From the NCBI GenBank assembly GCA_902764825.1, contig CACWXL010000005.1, positions 124,001-188,000 on the forward strand: 64,000 nt of DNA, in the 5' to 3' direction. This document shows positions 43,442 to 51,467 of the stretch, piece by piece. The notes beneath the pieces were generated by a model, which did not search any database, was not told the DNA's origin, and saw nothing but the letters and a program-made list of their open reading frames with translations. Made by a program: the position numbers and the translations under genes. Positions within the stretch are counted from its first letter, which is position 1. The number at the start of each line of letters is the position of its first letter. The DNA is from Oscillospiraceae bacterium. Lineage in GTDB: Bacteria > Bacillota > Clostridia > Saccharofermentanales > Saccharofermentanaceae.

Positions 43442-45094
43442 ATGAGTAAGCGTAAACCATACATCTTTATGACACAGGACAAGCTGATCGATCTCTGCAG
43501 ATATGACATCGGCTGGATCGATATCGTAGGCGGTACCGAACTCGATGCATATCCCGATACCGGCTTTGACGTCCAGTGTGAGAATGAATATCCGATGCTC
43601 TTATCGGATCTTAAGACTGCACTCTGCCATTTTGAGGATGAGAAGCTCTCATTCGATGACTTTGCTTTCGACTGGTGGTGCCCCATAACCACATATTTTT
43701 ACGGAGACCTCTGTCTGGATGAACTTCTCGGACCTGATCCGGACAGTATCTGCGATCTTCCCCTTCCGCCTCTTCCCGAGACAGATGAGGACATGATAGT
43801 AACTATCTTTATAAAGATCGCCAAGATTGCGGATACCACCGTAGGGACCGATAACTTCCCCAGAGGCACGGCATCTGAAGTATTGGGGATCGCAGGCCTC
43901 ATCAGCATGATAGAGAATTTCGAAGAGAATAAGGAACTTCCGCCCGAAGAGCGTACATATACCAAGGATCAGATGATCACATTCCTCAATCACTGGGATA
44001 ACAGCCTGCTCCTTTCTGACGCCAGGGAAGATGTCATCAACCACTTCGTTGACTTTACGAATATACTTTGCAAGCAGCATGTTTTCGAGGCCCTTAAGAT
44101 AAAGGCCTTCGCATGCAACGGCGGCAATGCTGCCTTTCCCTGCGATTACGGTGAAGCTGCAAGGCTCCTTAAGATCCTCCTTAAGGAATTCGGCTTCGGA
44201 TATGCGGCCAATGCACTGGGATTCCTTTATTACGACGGCAAGGTCAACGGCGTGCCCGACTACGATACGGCCTTCGCATACTTTGCGATAGCTTCCAATT
44301 ACGGCATACCCGAGGCCAAGCTCAAGTTTGCCGACATGCTCCTTATGGGTGACGCCGGCAATCCGGACCCTATCCTTGCCTATAACACATATCTTCAGGT
44401 ATATCACGATGCCAGGATCAGGTTTGAATCAGGCGACTTCAACAGCAATCTCCCGGAGAGCGCCATAAGGATCGCCAGGGCTTTGAAGCTCTTCCCTGAC
44501 CAGAAGGTCAGAAGACTTAAGCTCCTCCTCGAAGCGACCTATGCATCGTTTGTAAGATATCAGCATAACAAGGTCTATACGGATCTTGAATTCTCTAAGA
44601 GCATTCAGACCGAGATCGACAAGACGATCAACGAATTCACCAAGGACGATCCGGTCAAGATCAATACCGGCTGGCAGCAGTTAGGCCTTGATGACGTAAA
44701 TGATGTCTTTGACGACTTCTCCGGACCTCCCTTCCCCGCCTACTATACAGTCGGCGTAAAGAAGCTTAAGAGCAACAGATATAAGCTGACGATAAAGCGT
44801 CACTCCTTATTCCCGGATACATATCCGCCGCTGTCGTTATCCGTCCAGCCTTGGCTCCTGCGTGCAGGACTTTGCGATAACCTGACATTTACGGTGCCCG
44901 GTGAATGCGGCAATGATGCGCTGGACTATCTCGCAAACAGCGGAGAAGAAGGCACTTTCGACAAGCTCGTCGTAAGGAGCAATGAGGATAAGACCGCTTC
45001 AAGGTTCTCATTCGTAAGGAACGGGCAGGTCGTGCTGGGATTCGAAGCCGGCAGGATCTTCTTCAACAAGCCATCCGGAAAGACCATTGAGTGA
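43442..45094 (+). CDS. Sel1-repeat protein of unknown function
   Basis: A 550-residue soluble protein. Residues 1-200 are unrecognised, with MTQDKLIDLCRYDIGWIDIVG at the start. Sel1/TPR-like repeats lie at about 230-310: YGEAARLLKILLKEFG, AANALGFLYYDGKVNG and DYDTAFAYFAIASNYGIPEA. The C-terminal part (about 420-550) has a beta-rich pattern with KKLKSNRYKLTIKRHSLFPD. Sel1 repeats usually mediate protein contacts in signalling or secretion. No ribosome site precedes the ATG, while a TATAAT lies six bases upstream. It stands alone between glmS and a lipoprotein gene. Confidence 0.7.
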   Translation: MSKRKPYIFMTQDKLIDLCRYDIGWIDIVGGTELDAYPDTGFDVQCENEYPMLLSDLKTALCHFEDEKLSFDDFAFDWWCPITTYFYGDLCLDELLGPDPDSICDLPLPPLPETDEDMIVTIFIKIAKIADTTVGTDNFPRGTASEVLGIAGLISMIENFEENKELPPEERTYTKDQMITFLNHWDNSLLLSDAREDVINHFVDFTNILCKQHVFEALKIKAFACNGGNAAFPCDYGEAARLLKILLKEFGFGYAANALGFLYYDGKVNGVPDYDTAFAYFAIASNYGIPEAKLKFADMLLMGDAGNPDPILAYNTYLQVYHDARIRFESGDFNSNLPESAIRIARALKLFPDQKVRRLKLLLEATYASFVRYQHNKVYTDLEFSKSIQTEIDKTINEFTKDDPVKINTGWQQLGLDDVNDVFDDFSGPPFPAYYTVGVKKLKSNRYKLTIKRHSLFPDTYPPLSLSVQPWLLRAGLCDNLTFTVPGECGNDALDYLANSGEEGTFDKLVVRSNEDKTASRFSFVRNGQVVLGFEAGRIFFNKPSGKTIE

Positions 45095-45182
45095 TCTTTG
45101 CCTTACCGGAACGCTGGACTATCGGTAAAGATGGTTTATAATCTCACTTGTTTGGAATAATTAGGGGATAGGTGCTTTTCAT

Positions 45183-46031
45183 ATGGTCCGCAGATCAGAG
45201 AATCATCACTTTACACACGTAATCGCGCTGATGCTTACCGCAAGCGTGCTGTTTTGTGCCTGCCAGACCATTCCCACGGAAACTGTCATGACCACTGAGA
45301 CAAAGTCGACCGAGATCACTCTCTATCCCGACTCATCCTCATGGAGCTTTGAAGCCGAAGGCGCTGAGACAATGCCGGTCTCTTCCGATAAGAATGCACC
45401 TGATGACACTGACGAAGACGTCCACGATCCTTCCGGTGAGTCAGACGATACTTCAGATACGGACAGCACCACCGAATCCACTGCAGAACCGACATTTAAC
45501 ACCGGCGTTTCCTCTGTCGGTGAAGGGTCATACACATTCATGATCGGGAATACCAAATTCCATTCGAGTGCTGACATCTCCATGCTCATAAAGCCTGAGG
45601 ACGGTTCCGTCTATGATTTCGGTGCCAGGGATTGCGCCTGCACATGGATCGATACATCCTACATAAGAGACACATACAAGATGAAGACTTACGACGCTTC
45701 CTACCGTTATCTCGGTTATTACAACAACGACATGTCCGTAAGCTTCAACCCCTATAAAGAGATAGGCGAATGGAAATCCCCCAAGGGACATGATTTTACG
45801 CTTTATCTGGTCGAGATCCTGATAATCTCCCACAACCTTGAGATCAGGATCCTCCCGAAGGAAACAAACAGCTATGACATATACAACGTATCTGTCAACG
45901 GAAGAGGGTATTATGCATCCAAAGACCAGCTTCAGATGATGGATTTCGTGCTGAGCTTACTTGCCAAGACGCCTTATGTTGACCCGCTTGAAGGTCTCTA
46001 CACAGGAACGGATCACAAGTATTATTTCTGA
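45183..46031 (+). CDS. Putative lipoprotein with acidic Thr/Ser-rich linker
   Basis: A 282-residue exported protein. A signal peptide of about 26 residues ends SVLFCAC, a weak lipobox with a cysteine at about residue 27 as the likely lipidation site. A low-complexity region to about residue 100, rich in Asp, Ser and Thr, is followed by a domain of about 170 residues containing YTFMIGNTKFHSSADISMLI and LVEILIISHNLEIRIL. It does not resemble the other lipoproteins here except in layout. AGGGGATAGG lies upstream of the ATG. It ends right at the convergent phosphonopyruvate decarboxylase gene. Function is unknown. Confidence 0.7.
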   Translation: MVRRSENHHFTHVIALMLTASVLFCACQTIPTETVMTTETKSTEITLYPDSSSWSFEAEGAETMPVSSDKNAPDDTDEDVHDPSGESDDTSDTDSTTESTAEPTFNTGVSSVGEGSYTFMIGNTKFHSSADISMLIKPEDGSVYDFGARDCACTWIDTSYIRDTYKMKTYDASYRYLGYYNNDMSVSFNPYKEIGEWKSPKGHDFTLYLVEILIISHNLEIRILPKETNSYDIYNVSVNGRGYYASKDQLQMMDFVLSLLAKTPYVDPLEGLYTGTDHKYYF

Positions 46032-47147
46032 TTACCTGATGTAATCCATGAAGTTCTCTTTGTTCTCAAGCGCAGTGGTCGTGGGTCTTCCCAGATCATC
46101 TCTTGCACCGATGGAACACTTGACTTCAATGAGGGACAGCTCATTTCTTGCTTTTGCAGCTTCAAGCTCCCTGTCTAAGTCCTCGAAAGTATCGACACAT
46201 ACTGCATTCGGATAGCCGCATGCCTTGGCGATCGCAACGATATCGATAGAACCAGCAACAGTCGGCATGCCTCCGACTGTCTCGTGAGCACTGTTGTTGA
46301 TAACAACATGGATGAGATTTGAGGGCTTATTGGCACCTAAGACTGCCATTGATCCCATGTGCATGAGAACAGCGCCGTCACCGTCTACGCACCAGATGCG
46401 CATATCGGGTTTGTTGATGGCAACGCCCAGAGCGATAGATGAAGAGTGGCCCATGGATCCTACCGTGAGGAAATCGTATTTATGGGACTGTCCGTTAGCC
46501 ACACGGGTCTCGAAAAGCTCTCTTGAAGCCTTTCCTGTTGTGGATACGATCGGATCTTCACCAGATGCCTTGACTATATGCTGAATGATCTCTTCACGGA
46601 TCATCTTGTTCTCATTCTTATATTCGACCTTGCCGTCGAATGTGAGAGCGCCCTTTCTGATAACAAAAGCAACGTCCTTGCCCTTAGCGAGGATCTCCCT
46701 GAATTCAGCCATCTTGGCTTCGACTTCCTCGTCTGTCGTATCCTTGCCGATGGCAAAAGATGCGATATCCATGTCATCCAGGAGCTTTACTGTTACTTCG
46801 CCCTGGTAAATGTGCTGGGGCTCATCGTGAATGCCGGGCTCGCCTCTCCAGCCGACGATAAATACCATCGGGATCGCGTAGACCTTATCATTCAGAAGGG
46901 AAGCTACGGGGTTGATGATGTTACCCTCGCCCGAGTTCTGCATATATACGACCGGGATCTTGCCTGTAGCCAGGTGATAACCTGCCGCAAGAGCCGTGCA
47001 GTTGCCCTCGTTGGCTGCAATGATGTGATGCTTGGGATCGATCCCGTATGTGGCCATCAGATAATTGCAAAGAGCCTTGAGCTGGCTGTCCGGTACACCC
47101 GAATAAAAATCGCTGCCGATTATCTCTACAAGTTTTTCAACCTTCAT
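46032..47147 (-). CDS. aepY: Phosphonopyruvate decarboxylase
   Basis: A 371-residue thiamine-diphosphate enzyme that converts phosphonopyruvate to phosphonoacetaldehyde, the step that drives C-P bond formation in phosphonate synthesis. It has the single-chain layout of the family: GIDPKHHIIAANEGNCTALA (TPP-contacting Glu), GRPTTT, VGSMGHSSSIALGVA and the TPP motif from GDGAVLMHMGSMAVLG to INNSAHETVGGMPT. Sulfopyruvate decarboxylase is a related alternative. The ATG at 47147 is preceded by GGAGGG. No phosphoenolpyruvate mutase or aminotransferase is next to it, so the pathway partners must lie elsewhere or be absent. Confidence 0.88.
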   Translation of the reverse strand: MKVEKLVEIIGSDFYSGVPDSQLKALCNYLMATYGIDPKHHIIAANEGNCTALAAGYHLATGKIPVVYMQNSGEGNIINPVASLLNDKVYAIPMVFIVGWRGEPGIHDEPQHIYQGEVTVKLLDDMDIASFAIGKDTTDEEVEAKMAEFREILAKGKDVAFVIRKGALTFDGKVEYKNENKMIREEIIQHIVKASGEDPIVSTTGKASRELFETRVANGQSHKYDFLTVGSMGHSSSIALGVAINKPDMRIWCVDGDGAVLMHMGSMAVLGANKPSNLIHVVINNSAHETVGGMPTVAGSIDIVAIAKACGYPNAVCVDTFEDLDRELEAAKARNELSLIEVKCSIGARDDLGRPTTTALENKENFMDYIR

Positions 47148-47181
47148 ATTCCCTCCGAAGTGCAGGCGCAGTTTACAAAGC

Positions 47182-47205
47182 GTCCCGCATGTTTTCTTTC
47201 GGGAC
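47182..47205 (-). terminator. Hairpin between lipoprotein gene and aepY
   Basis: GTCCCG (47182-47187) and CGGGAC (47200-47205) form a six-pair stem. The minus-strand tail GCTTTGT is short in T, so it is a weak terminator or an attenuator before aepY. Confidence 0.45.
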
Positions 47206-47245
47206 ACATTATAACACTAATAACAGACAGGTATTACTGCTCTGA

Positions 47246-47821
47246 TTACTTACACTTGGAGATCGAAGATCCTCCGACGTAATTATCGGCAAACGCCGCT
47301 TCATCCCAAGTGGTGTAATACTCCATTATCCCAAGGTCCTTCTCGCTGGTCTTAAAGGTGTACTTGCCTGCCTTCTGGGACTCAGCCTGGATAAGAAACT
47401 TTCCCTCGATAGTCACATCGAGACGCGTGATCTTGTCAGAGCGGTCATTTACGAACTCGCCTTCAGCTGACATGTGTCCGTACTGGATCTCATTTCTCGT
47501 GAAGCGTACGTAGAACTCCGGCTCTGACTTGTTTTCTTCTTTTTCGACCATGGATGCGGACTGCCATGTTCCCTCCACGGTCACAGTAGCCGTATTAATG
47601 GTAGTCTCCGCTGTCCCTTTAGAAGATGTTTCCGCAGTCTTCACGGAAGTATTGGCCTTGCTGTCGTCCTTGGTTGTTTCTGATGATGCATCAGTCTGAC
47701 TTTCTGTCGCGATCTGAATGTCGGCAGCCTGGGTCGTTAATGTAGCCTCCTGGTTTGCCTGACATCCTGCTATTCCTAATACCAATACCGCTGACAGTGA
47801 AAGTATTAGAATCCTTTTCAT
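47246..47821 (-). CDS. Small lipoprotein of unknown function
   Basis: A 191-residue lipoprotein. The start is the ATG at 47821 with GAGGAG six bases upstream; the frame stays open for another 109 codons without a ribosome site. The signal peptide ends LGIAGC (Cys at about residue 20), followed by a Thr/Ser/Ala-rich linker to about residue 80. The C-terminal domain has TVEGTWQSASMVEKEE and KITRLDVTIEGKFLIQAE, alternating strands typical of small lipocalin-like or META-type folds. No catalytic motif was seen. It is divergent from the FMN riboswitch and ribU. Confidence 0.8.
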   Translation of the reverse strand: MKRILILSLSAVLVLGIAGCQANQEATLTTQAADIQIATESQTDASSETTKDDSKANTSVKTAETSSKGTAETTINTATVTVEGTWQSASMVEKEENKSEPEFYVRFTRNEIQYGHMSAEGEFVNDRSDKITRLDVTIEGKFLIQAESQKAGKYTFKTSEKDLGIMEYYTTWDEAAFADNYVGGSSISKCK

Positions 47822-48107
47822 CTGGTTCTCCTCATTATTCTTTATTAAAAACCTTATGCAAAGGAAAACAACGTTAAAATATCGTTTAAGTCCATCCCGG
47901 CTTAAAACGACCATTACGAAAGTATTCCTTTGTATTATCCCCGGTATCCGTGCTCTCCAGGAAAACCTTAAGAACACTTCAACTGCAATAATTTTACTAC
48001 CTTGCGCGATTTGCTTCGAGACAAAGAGGGGCAAAAATGTATGACTTGTCAAAAATAATGTATTATTTCGTTCGAAAAAAGTATCGTTCATTTCCTTTTT
48101 TGAAGCC
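47822..48107. other. Long AT-rich intergenic stretch between divergent genes
   Basis: About 300 bases without a gene before the ribU promoter. A TTGTTT...TTAATA pair spaced by 17 bases on the minus strand near 47840-47868 might start the lipoprotein message; a TTGACA at 48047-48052 has no matching -10. No repeat or RNA motif was recognised. Confidence 0.4.
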
Positions 48108-48135
48108 TTTACATTTGTTCCCCGGTGAGTATAAT
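48108..48135 (+). promoter_or_regulatory. ribU promoter
   Basis: TTTACA (48108-48113) and TATAAT (48130-48135) are separated by 16 bases. Transcription should start near 48141, at the beginning of the FMN riboswitch. Confidence 0.75.
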
Positions 48136-48139
48136 CGGA

Positions 48140-48270
48140 AGCGTCCAAGGCGGAGTGTGATTCTCCGACCGGCGGTGAACGTTAGACGCGTAAGCCCGCA
48201 AGCCTCATAAATTCTTAAGGTGAGGTTGACCCGGTGTGATTCCAGGGGCCGACGGTAAAGTCCGGAAGAA
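48140..48270 (+). ncRNA. FMN riboswitch (RFN element)
   Basis: The conserved RFN blocks occur in order: GGCGGAGTGTGATTCTCCG, ACCGGCGGTGAA, GCCCGCAAGCC, TGACCCGGTGTGATTCCAGG, GGCCGACGGTAAAGTCCGG. The ribosome site of ribU (AAAGGAAG, 48270-48277) abuts the 3' end and there is no intrinsic terminator in between. This suggests FMN blocks translation of RibU rather than transcription. The closing stem P1 looks short or poorly paired. Confidence 0.95.
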
Positions 48271-48286
48271 AGGAAGTGTATTTTCT

Positions 48287-48949
48287 ATGTCTGAAACCAA
48301 ATTGACCGTTAAGGCGGATTCTAATGCTGCACGCAAGATAATGATCCGCCGTATTGCCGCAACAGCGATCCTTACCGCTATGGCTGTTCTCCTTATGTAT
48401 CTGGAGATCCCGCTCCCGTTTATGCCGGTATTCTTAAAGTTCGACTTCGCCGAACTGCCTGCACTTATCGGAGCATTTGCGTTAGGACCTGTCTGGGCCG
48501 TTGTCATTGAGCTTCTGAAGAATCTCATACACCTCCCTGTTACACAGACAAGTGGTATCGGCGAATTGTCGAACTTCATAACAGGAGTGATCTATGTGGT
48601 AACTGCAGGACTCATTTACAGAAAGGTCAGGACCAGAAAGGGCGCTGCAATCTCACTTGTAGCTTCAACCATTGCTCTTGCAGTCATCGCGGTTCCGATC
48701 AATGCATTCATCACATTGCCTTTGTACGGCTCTGTCATGGGATTCCCTCTCGAAGCCATCATCGGAATGAGTGCAGGAGTCAACCCTCTGGTTAAAGATA
48801 AGATCTCACTTCTCTTTGCAGTATTCGTACCTTTCAATCTGTTTAAGGGAATCGTAGTAGGTCTTATCACATTCTTTGTTTACAAGCCGATATCGAAGCT
48901 CATCAACAAGACTTACGATAAGACGCACGAACAAAGCAGGAATTCATGA
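48287..48949 (+). CDS. ribU: Riboflavin ECF transporter S component RibU
   Basis: A 220-residue membrane protein, the substrate-binding S component that takes up riboflavin with the shared ECF module. It has about five to six membrane helices. RibU features include LPFMPVFLKFDFAELPALIG and AFALGPVWAVVIELLKNLIH, and the TSGIGELSNFITG loop. The ATG at 48287 is preceded by AAAGGAAG. An upstream GTG in frame lies inside the riboswitch and is unlikely. The FMN riboswitch directly upstream supports the substrate. The ECF ATPases and T protein are not in the window. Confidence 0.95.
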   Translation: MSETKLTVKADSNAARKIMIRRIAATAILTAMAVLLMYLEIPLPFMPVFLKFDFAELPALIGAFALGPVWAVVIELLKNLIHLPVTQTSGIGELSNFITGVIYVVTAGLIYRKVRTRKGAAISLVASTIALAVIAVPINAFITLPLYGSVMGFPLEAIIGMSAGVNPLVKDKISLLFAVFVPFNLFKGIVVGLITFFVYKPISKLINKTYDKTHEQSRNS

Positions 48950-48957
48950 TATAAGAG

Positions 48958-48990
48958 AGGGCTGTCTCAATGAGGCAGCCCTTGTTTTTT
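48958..48990 (+). terminator. Intrinsic terminator after ribU
   Basis: AGGGCTG and CAGCCCT close a stem with further TCTCA/TGAGG-type pairing (48958-48982), followed by TGTTTTTT. The stem resembles the terminator at 27949. Confidence 0.92.
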
Positions 48991-48996
48991 CGACGA

Positions 48997-49884
48997 TTAT
49001 CTTCTCCCCACCGCGTTCTCAGCCAGAAGCTCTATCGCTTTTACGGACTGCGGCCATTCGGGATGCGCTATCGGGTAAACGTGATGGCACTTTAATTCGC
49101 CGTCGTTCTTGCCTTCGTAGTAAACGGCATTCTCAACCAGATCTTTGAATTCGCGGTTCTGTGCAAGCAGGAAATCGTCCTCACCGGCGATCACGCATAC
49201 TCTTAATTCAGGGTCTCTTTCGGCTAACAACCTGAGATCGTAAGCATATTCGGGAAGGCGCTTTTGAATGTTCTTGTTTTCTGTCTTTTTCTCGAAATAA
49301 TAACCCGGGAACTCTTTCGTCTTATTAACTATGCCGGGGCAGATAAGACCTGCGGATTCAGCGATGGCGCGGGGCTTTTCGAAGACCCAGAGGCCGTGAC
49401 GGATATGCCTGTTCCGGGTTGCTATGGCAACAATATATGCAAGATACCCGCCTGCCGAATCCCCGACTGTGTGGATCTTCTTGAATCCGTATCTTCCGCA
49501 CACGAAGTTGATCGCCGTGAAGATCTCATTGATTATCTGCGACAGATCAGAATCGGGCATCAGCGTGTAGTCGATGTTTACTACGGGGATATTGGCCTTG
49601 ATCGCCAGATGCATGCCGAAGTTCTGATCGAGCTTTTTGAAGCCGTAAACGAATGCTCCGCCGTGGATCAGGATGAAGCATTCTTTCGCGCCGTAACAAT
49701 TGAAAGGCGTATAGATATCGAGCTTCAGGGGATGCTGTCCGTGCTTGTATTCTATGTCCGTTTCCGTCCTGCATTCAGCGGGAAAGACTTCATTCTCGAG
49801 TCTGGGCGCGTCAAACCCCTCGCAATTCCTGATGAATGTCAGTCTGTTCTTTTCTGCTTTGTAACGGACGAAAGAATCGAACAT
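48997..49884 (-). CDS. Alpha/beta hydrolase (HSL/esterase family)
   Basis: A 295-residue cytosolic hydrolase. The oxyanion motif is ILIHGGAFVYGFK. The nucleophile elbow is TVGDSAGGYLAY (Ser), a catalytic Asp candidate is in IAGEDDFLL, and the His is in HVYPIAHPEWPQS. The HGGA plus GDSAGG pair is characteristic of the hormone-sensitive-lipase-like carboxylesterases. No signal peptide is present. The ATG has GAGGAGGGGA upstream. It lies 22 bases after the end of the polymerase/ligase-like gene and could be co-transcribed. The substrate is unknown; small ester hydrolysis or deacetylation of a glycan precursor are possible. Confidence 0.88.
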   Translation of the reverse strand: MFDSFVRYKAEKNRLTFIRNCEGFDAPRLENEVFPAECRTETDIEYKHGQHPLKLDIYTPFNCYGAKECFILIHGGAFVYGFKKLDQNFGMHLAIKANIPVVNIDYTLMPDSDLSQIINEIFTAINFVCGRYGFKKIHTVGDSAGGYLAYIVAIATRNRHIRHGLWVFEKPRAIAESAGLICPGIVNKTKEFPGYYFEKKTENKNIQKRLPEYAYDLRLLAERDPELRVCVIAGEDDFLLAQNREFKDLVENAVYYEGKNDGELKCHHVYPIAHPEWPQSVKAIELLAENAVGRR

Positions 49885-49906
49885 AGAAAGTCCCCTCCTC
49901 GTTATG

Positions 49907-51325
49907 TCACCTCTTCTTGAAAGAGATCGGCTTGGTCCTCGGTGTTAAGAGACCGATGATGATCCAGAAGTAAGGAGCAACGTTCAGAACGCTGCTGTTC
50001 AATATTGCCTGACATGCATATGCAGCGAAGATAACAAGGAAGATCCAGTGAAGACATCTCTTAACGTCATCTGTCTCTTTGATGATCCTCTTAACTGCAT
50101 TTACTGCTGCGTAGATGAGTACGGCAAGGTAATTGATAAGAGCAAACACGCCCTGTGTAACAAGGGTATGGAGATATTCGTTGTGGCCCTTATCCTGGAT
50201 AAACTGACCCTTCTGCCAGTCAGGAAGTTCTCTGAAAGCCTGTGCATAGTTGTCAAGGCCGATACCTGTTACCCAGTGCTTCGGAATGCTGTTGATTCCT
50301 GCTCTCCAGATCCTTCCTCTGCCGTGACCGAAGTTGTCGTCACCTACTCTGGCAAGCGTATCGGTAGCTGTCTCCTTGACTCTGCTGGTTACGATGTTTG
50401 TAGCCAGGGTCGTGATAAGGATAACAACCAGGAAGCCGCCGCACATGATAAGGAAGTCGGTTACGATCTTCTTAAGCTTAGCCTTGTCCATCGTGCTCTT
50501 GCGCATAACGATGAAGGAAATGATGTATGTGCAGATCATGCCTGCAAAGCCGAGCCATGCAAGACGTGAGTAGCTAGCGAGCATTGTGTAGAAGAGCAAA
50601 AGGGCTGCAGCAAAGAAGACCCACTTGGTGTATTTGATGTTTTTTGATTTAAACAGAACCGAACTGAATATGAACAATCCGGAAACCGCTGCAACAAATA
50701 CAAGAGAGAGTGCTCCGTAGAAATTCGTGTTCTGAAGAAGTCCGTAAGCCGCTTTTGTGGATGCCCTGTTGTAAAGGAAGAGGCAGTAGTGGATCTCGAT
50801 CCTGAATGTCTGCAGGAATGCGACAACACCCTGGATGAGAGCTACGACGAAATAAGTGTAGAGCATCTTTTTGCGGAGTTTCGGATCTTCGATCATGGTG
50901 CCCGCATAATAGAGGCAGTAATAACAAAGGAATATCTCAGGTCTCTCGCAATAATATTTTGATCCGCCCGCGAAAACACCGGGATTAACGGAGAATGCCA
51001 TTGAGAGGAGCATGAAGATGAAGAGCGTGACGAAGAAAACGTCAGCAACGTATAACTGGAACTTTCCGTTTACTATCCTTGATACAACATTCAGAATAAC
51101 GGCAAGTGCCAGGAGCGCGCCGAATACCGCTACGACATAGGGCTGGAAATAAGACGGATAAGGCGGACGTGGTCCGATTACCTTGATCTTAAACTTGCCC
51201 AACAGCTCTGTTATGATCTCCACGATCGGCAGCGCCAGAAACAGCGCCATTGATAAATAGCAGAACACCTTGTCAGAAGACAGTCTGGCAAGGACCGGTG
51301 CTTTAAGCCTCGTTTCTTCAGTCAT
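49907..51325 (-). CDS. O-antigen ligase/Wzy-like polysaccharide membrane protein
   Basis: A 472-residue polytopic membrane protein with about ten to twelve helices. The Wzy_C/WaaL signature region is present: FGHGRGRIWRAGINSIPKHW, TGIGLDNYAQAFRELP and QDKGHNEYLHTLVTQG, with the HNEYL motif in the large outer loop. Such proteins polymerise or ligate surface glycans on lipid carriers. A soluble, non-membrane role is excluded by hydrophobicity. No other glycan-assembly genes adjoin it apart from the esterase. Its donor and acceptor cannot be read from sequence. The ATG at 51325 follows AGGGG. Confidence 0.88.
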   Translation of the reverse strand: MTEETRLKAPVLARLSSDKVFCYLSMALFLALPIVEIITELLGKFKIKVIGPRPPYPSYFQPYVVAVFGALLALAVILNVVSRIVNGKFQLYVADVFFVTLFIFMLLSMAFSVNPGVFAGGSKYYCERPEIFLCYYCLYYAGTMIEDPKLRKKMLYTYFVVALIQGVVAFLQTFRIEIHYCLFLYNRASTKAAYGLLQNTNFYGALSLVFVAAVSGLFIFSSVLFKSKNIKYTKWVFFAAALLLFYTMLASYSRLAWLGFAGMICTYIISFIVMRKSTMDKAKLKKIVTDFLIMCGGFLVVILITTLATNIVTSRVKETATDTLARVGDDNFGHGRGRIWRAGINSIPKHWVTGIGLDNYAQAFRELPDWQKGQFIQDKGHNEYLHTLVTQGVFALINYLAVLIYAAVNAVKRIIKETDDVKRCLHWIFLVIFAAYACQAILNSSVLNVAPYFWIIIGLLTPRTKPISFKKR

Positions 51326-51467
51326 TATTCATATTCCCCTTTATACAAAATTCATTTAATTATTTGGCTTATTATAAAGAACTTGGGTATTTATTGAAAG
51401 TGCAAGTCCGTTTATAATGCTTCATTGTTATATAATTGACACATCAATGATCTATGGAGGTTTTCTT

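Noticed and set aside
48092-48098. TTCCTTT as an anti-Shine-Dalgarno for ribU (AAAGGAA)
   Set aside because: It lies upstream of the predicted ribU transcription start, so it would not be in the message.
51411-51440. Two TATAAT-like boxes before ttdA as promoters
   Set aside because: Neither has a -35 at 16-18 bases; the region is simply AT-rich and no choice could be supported.
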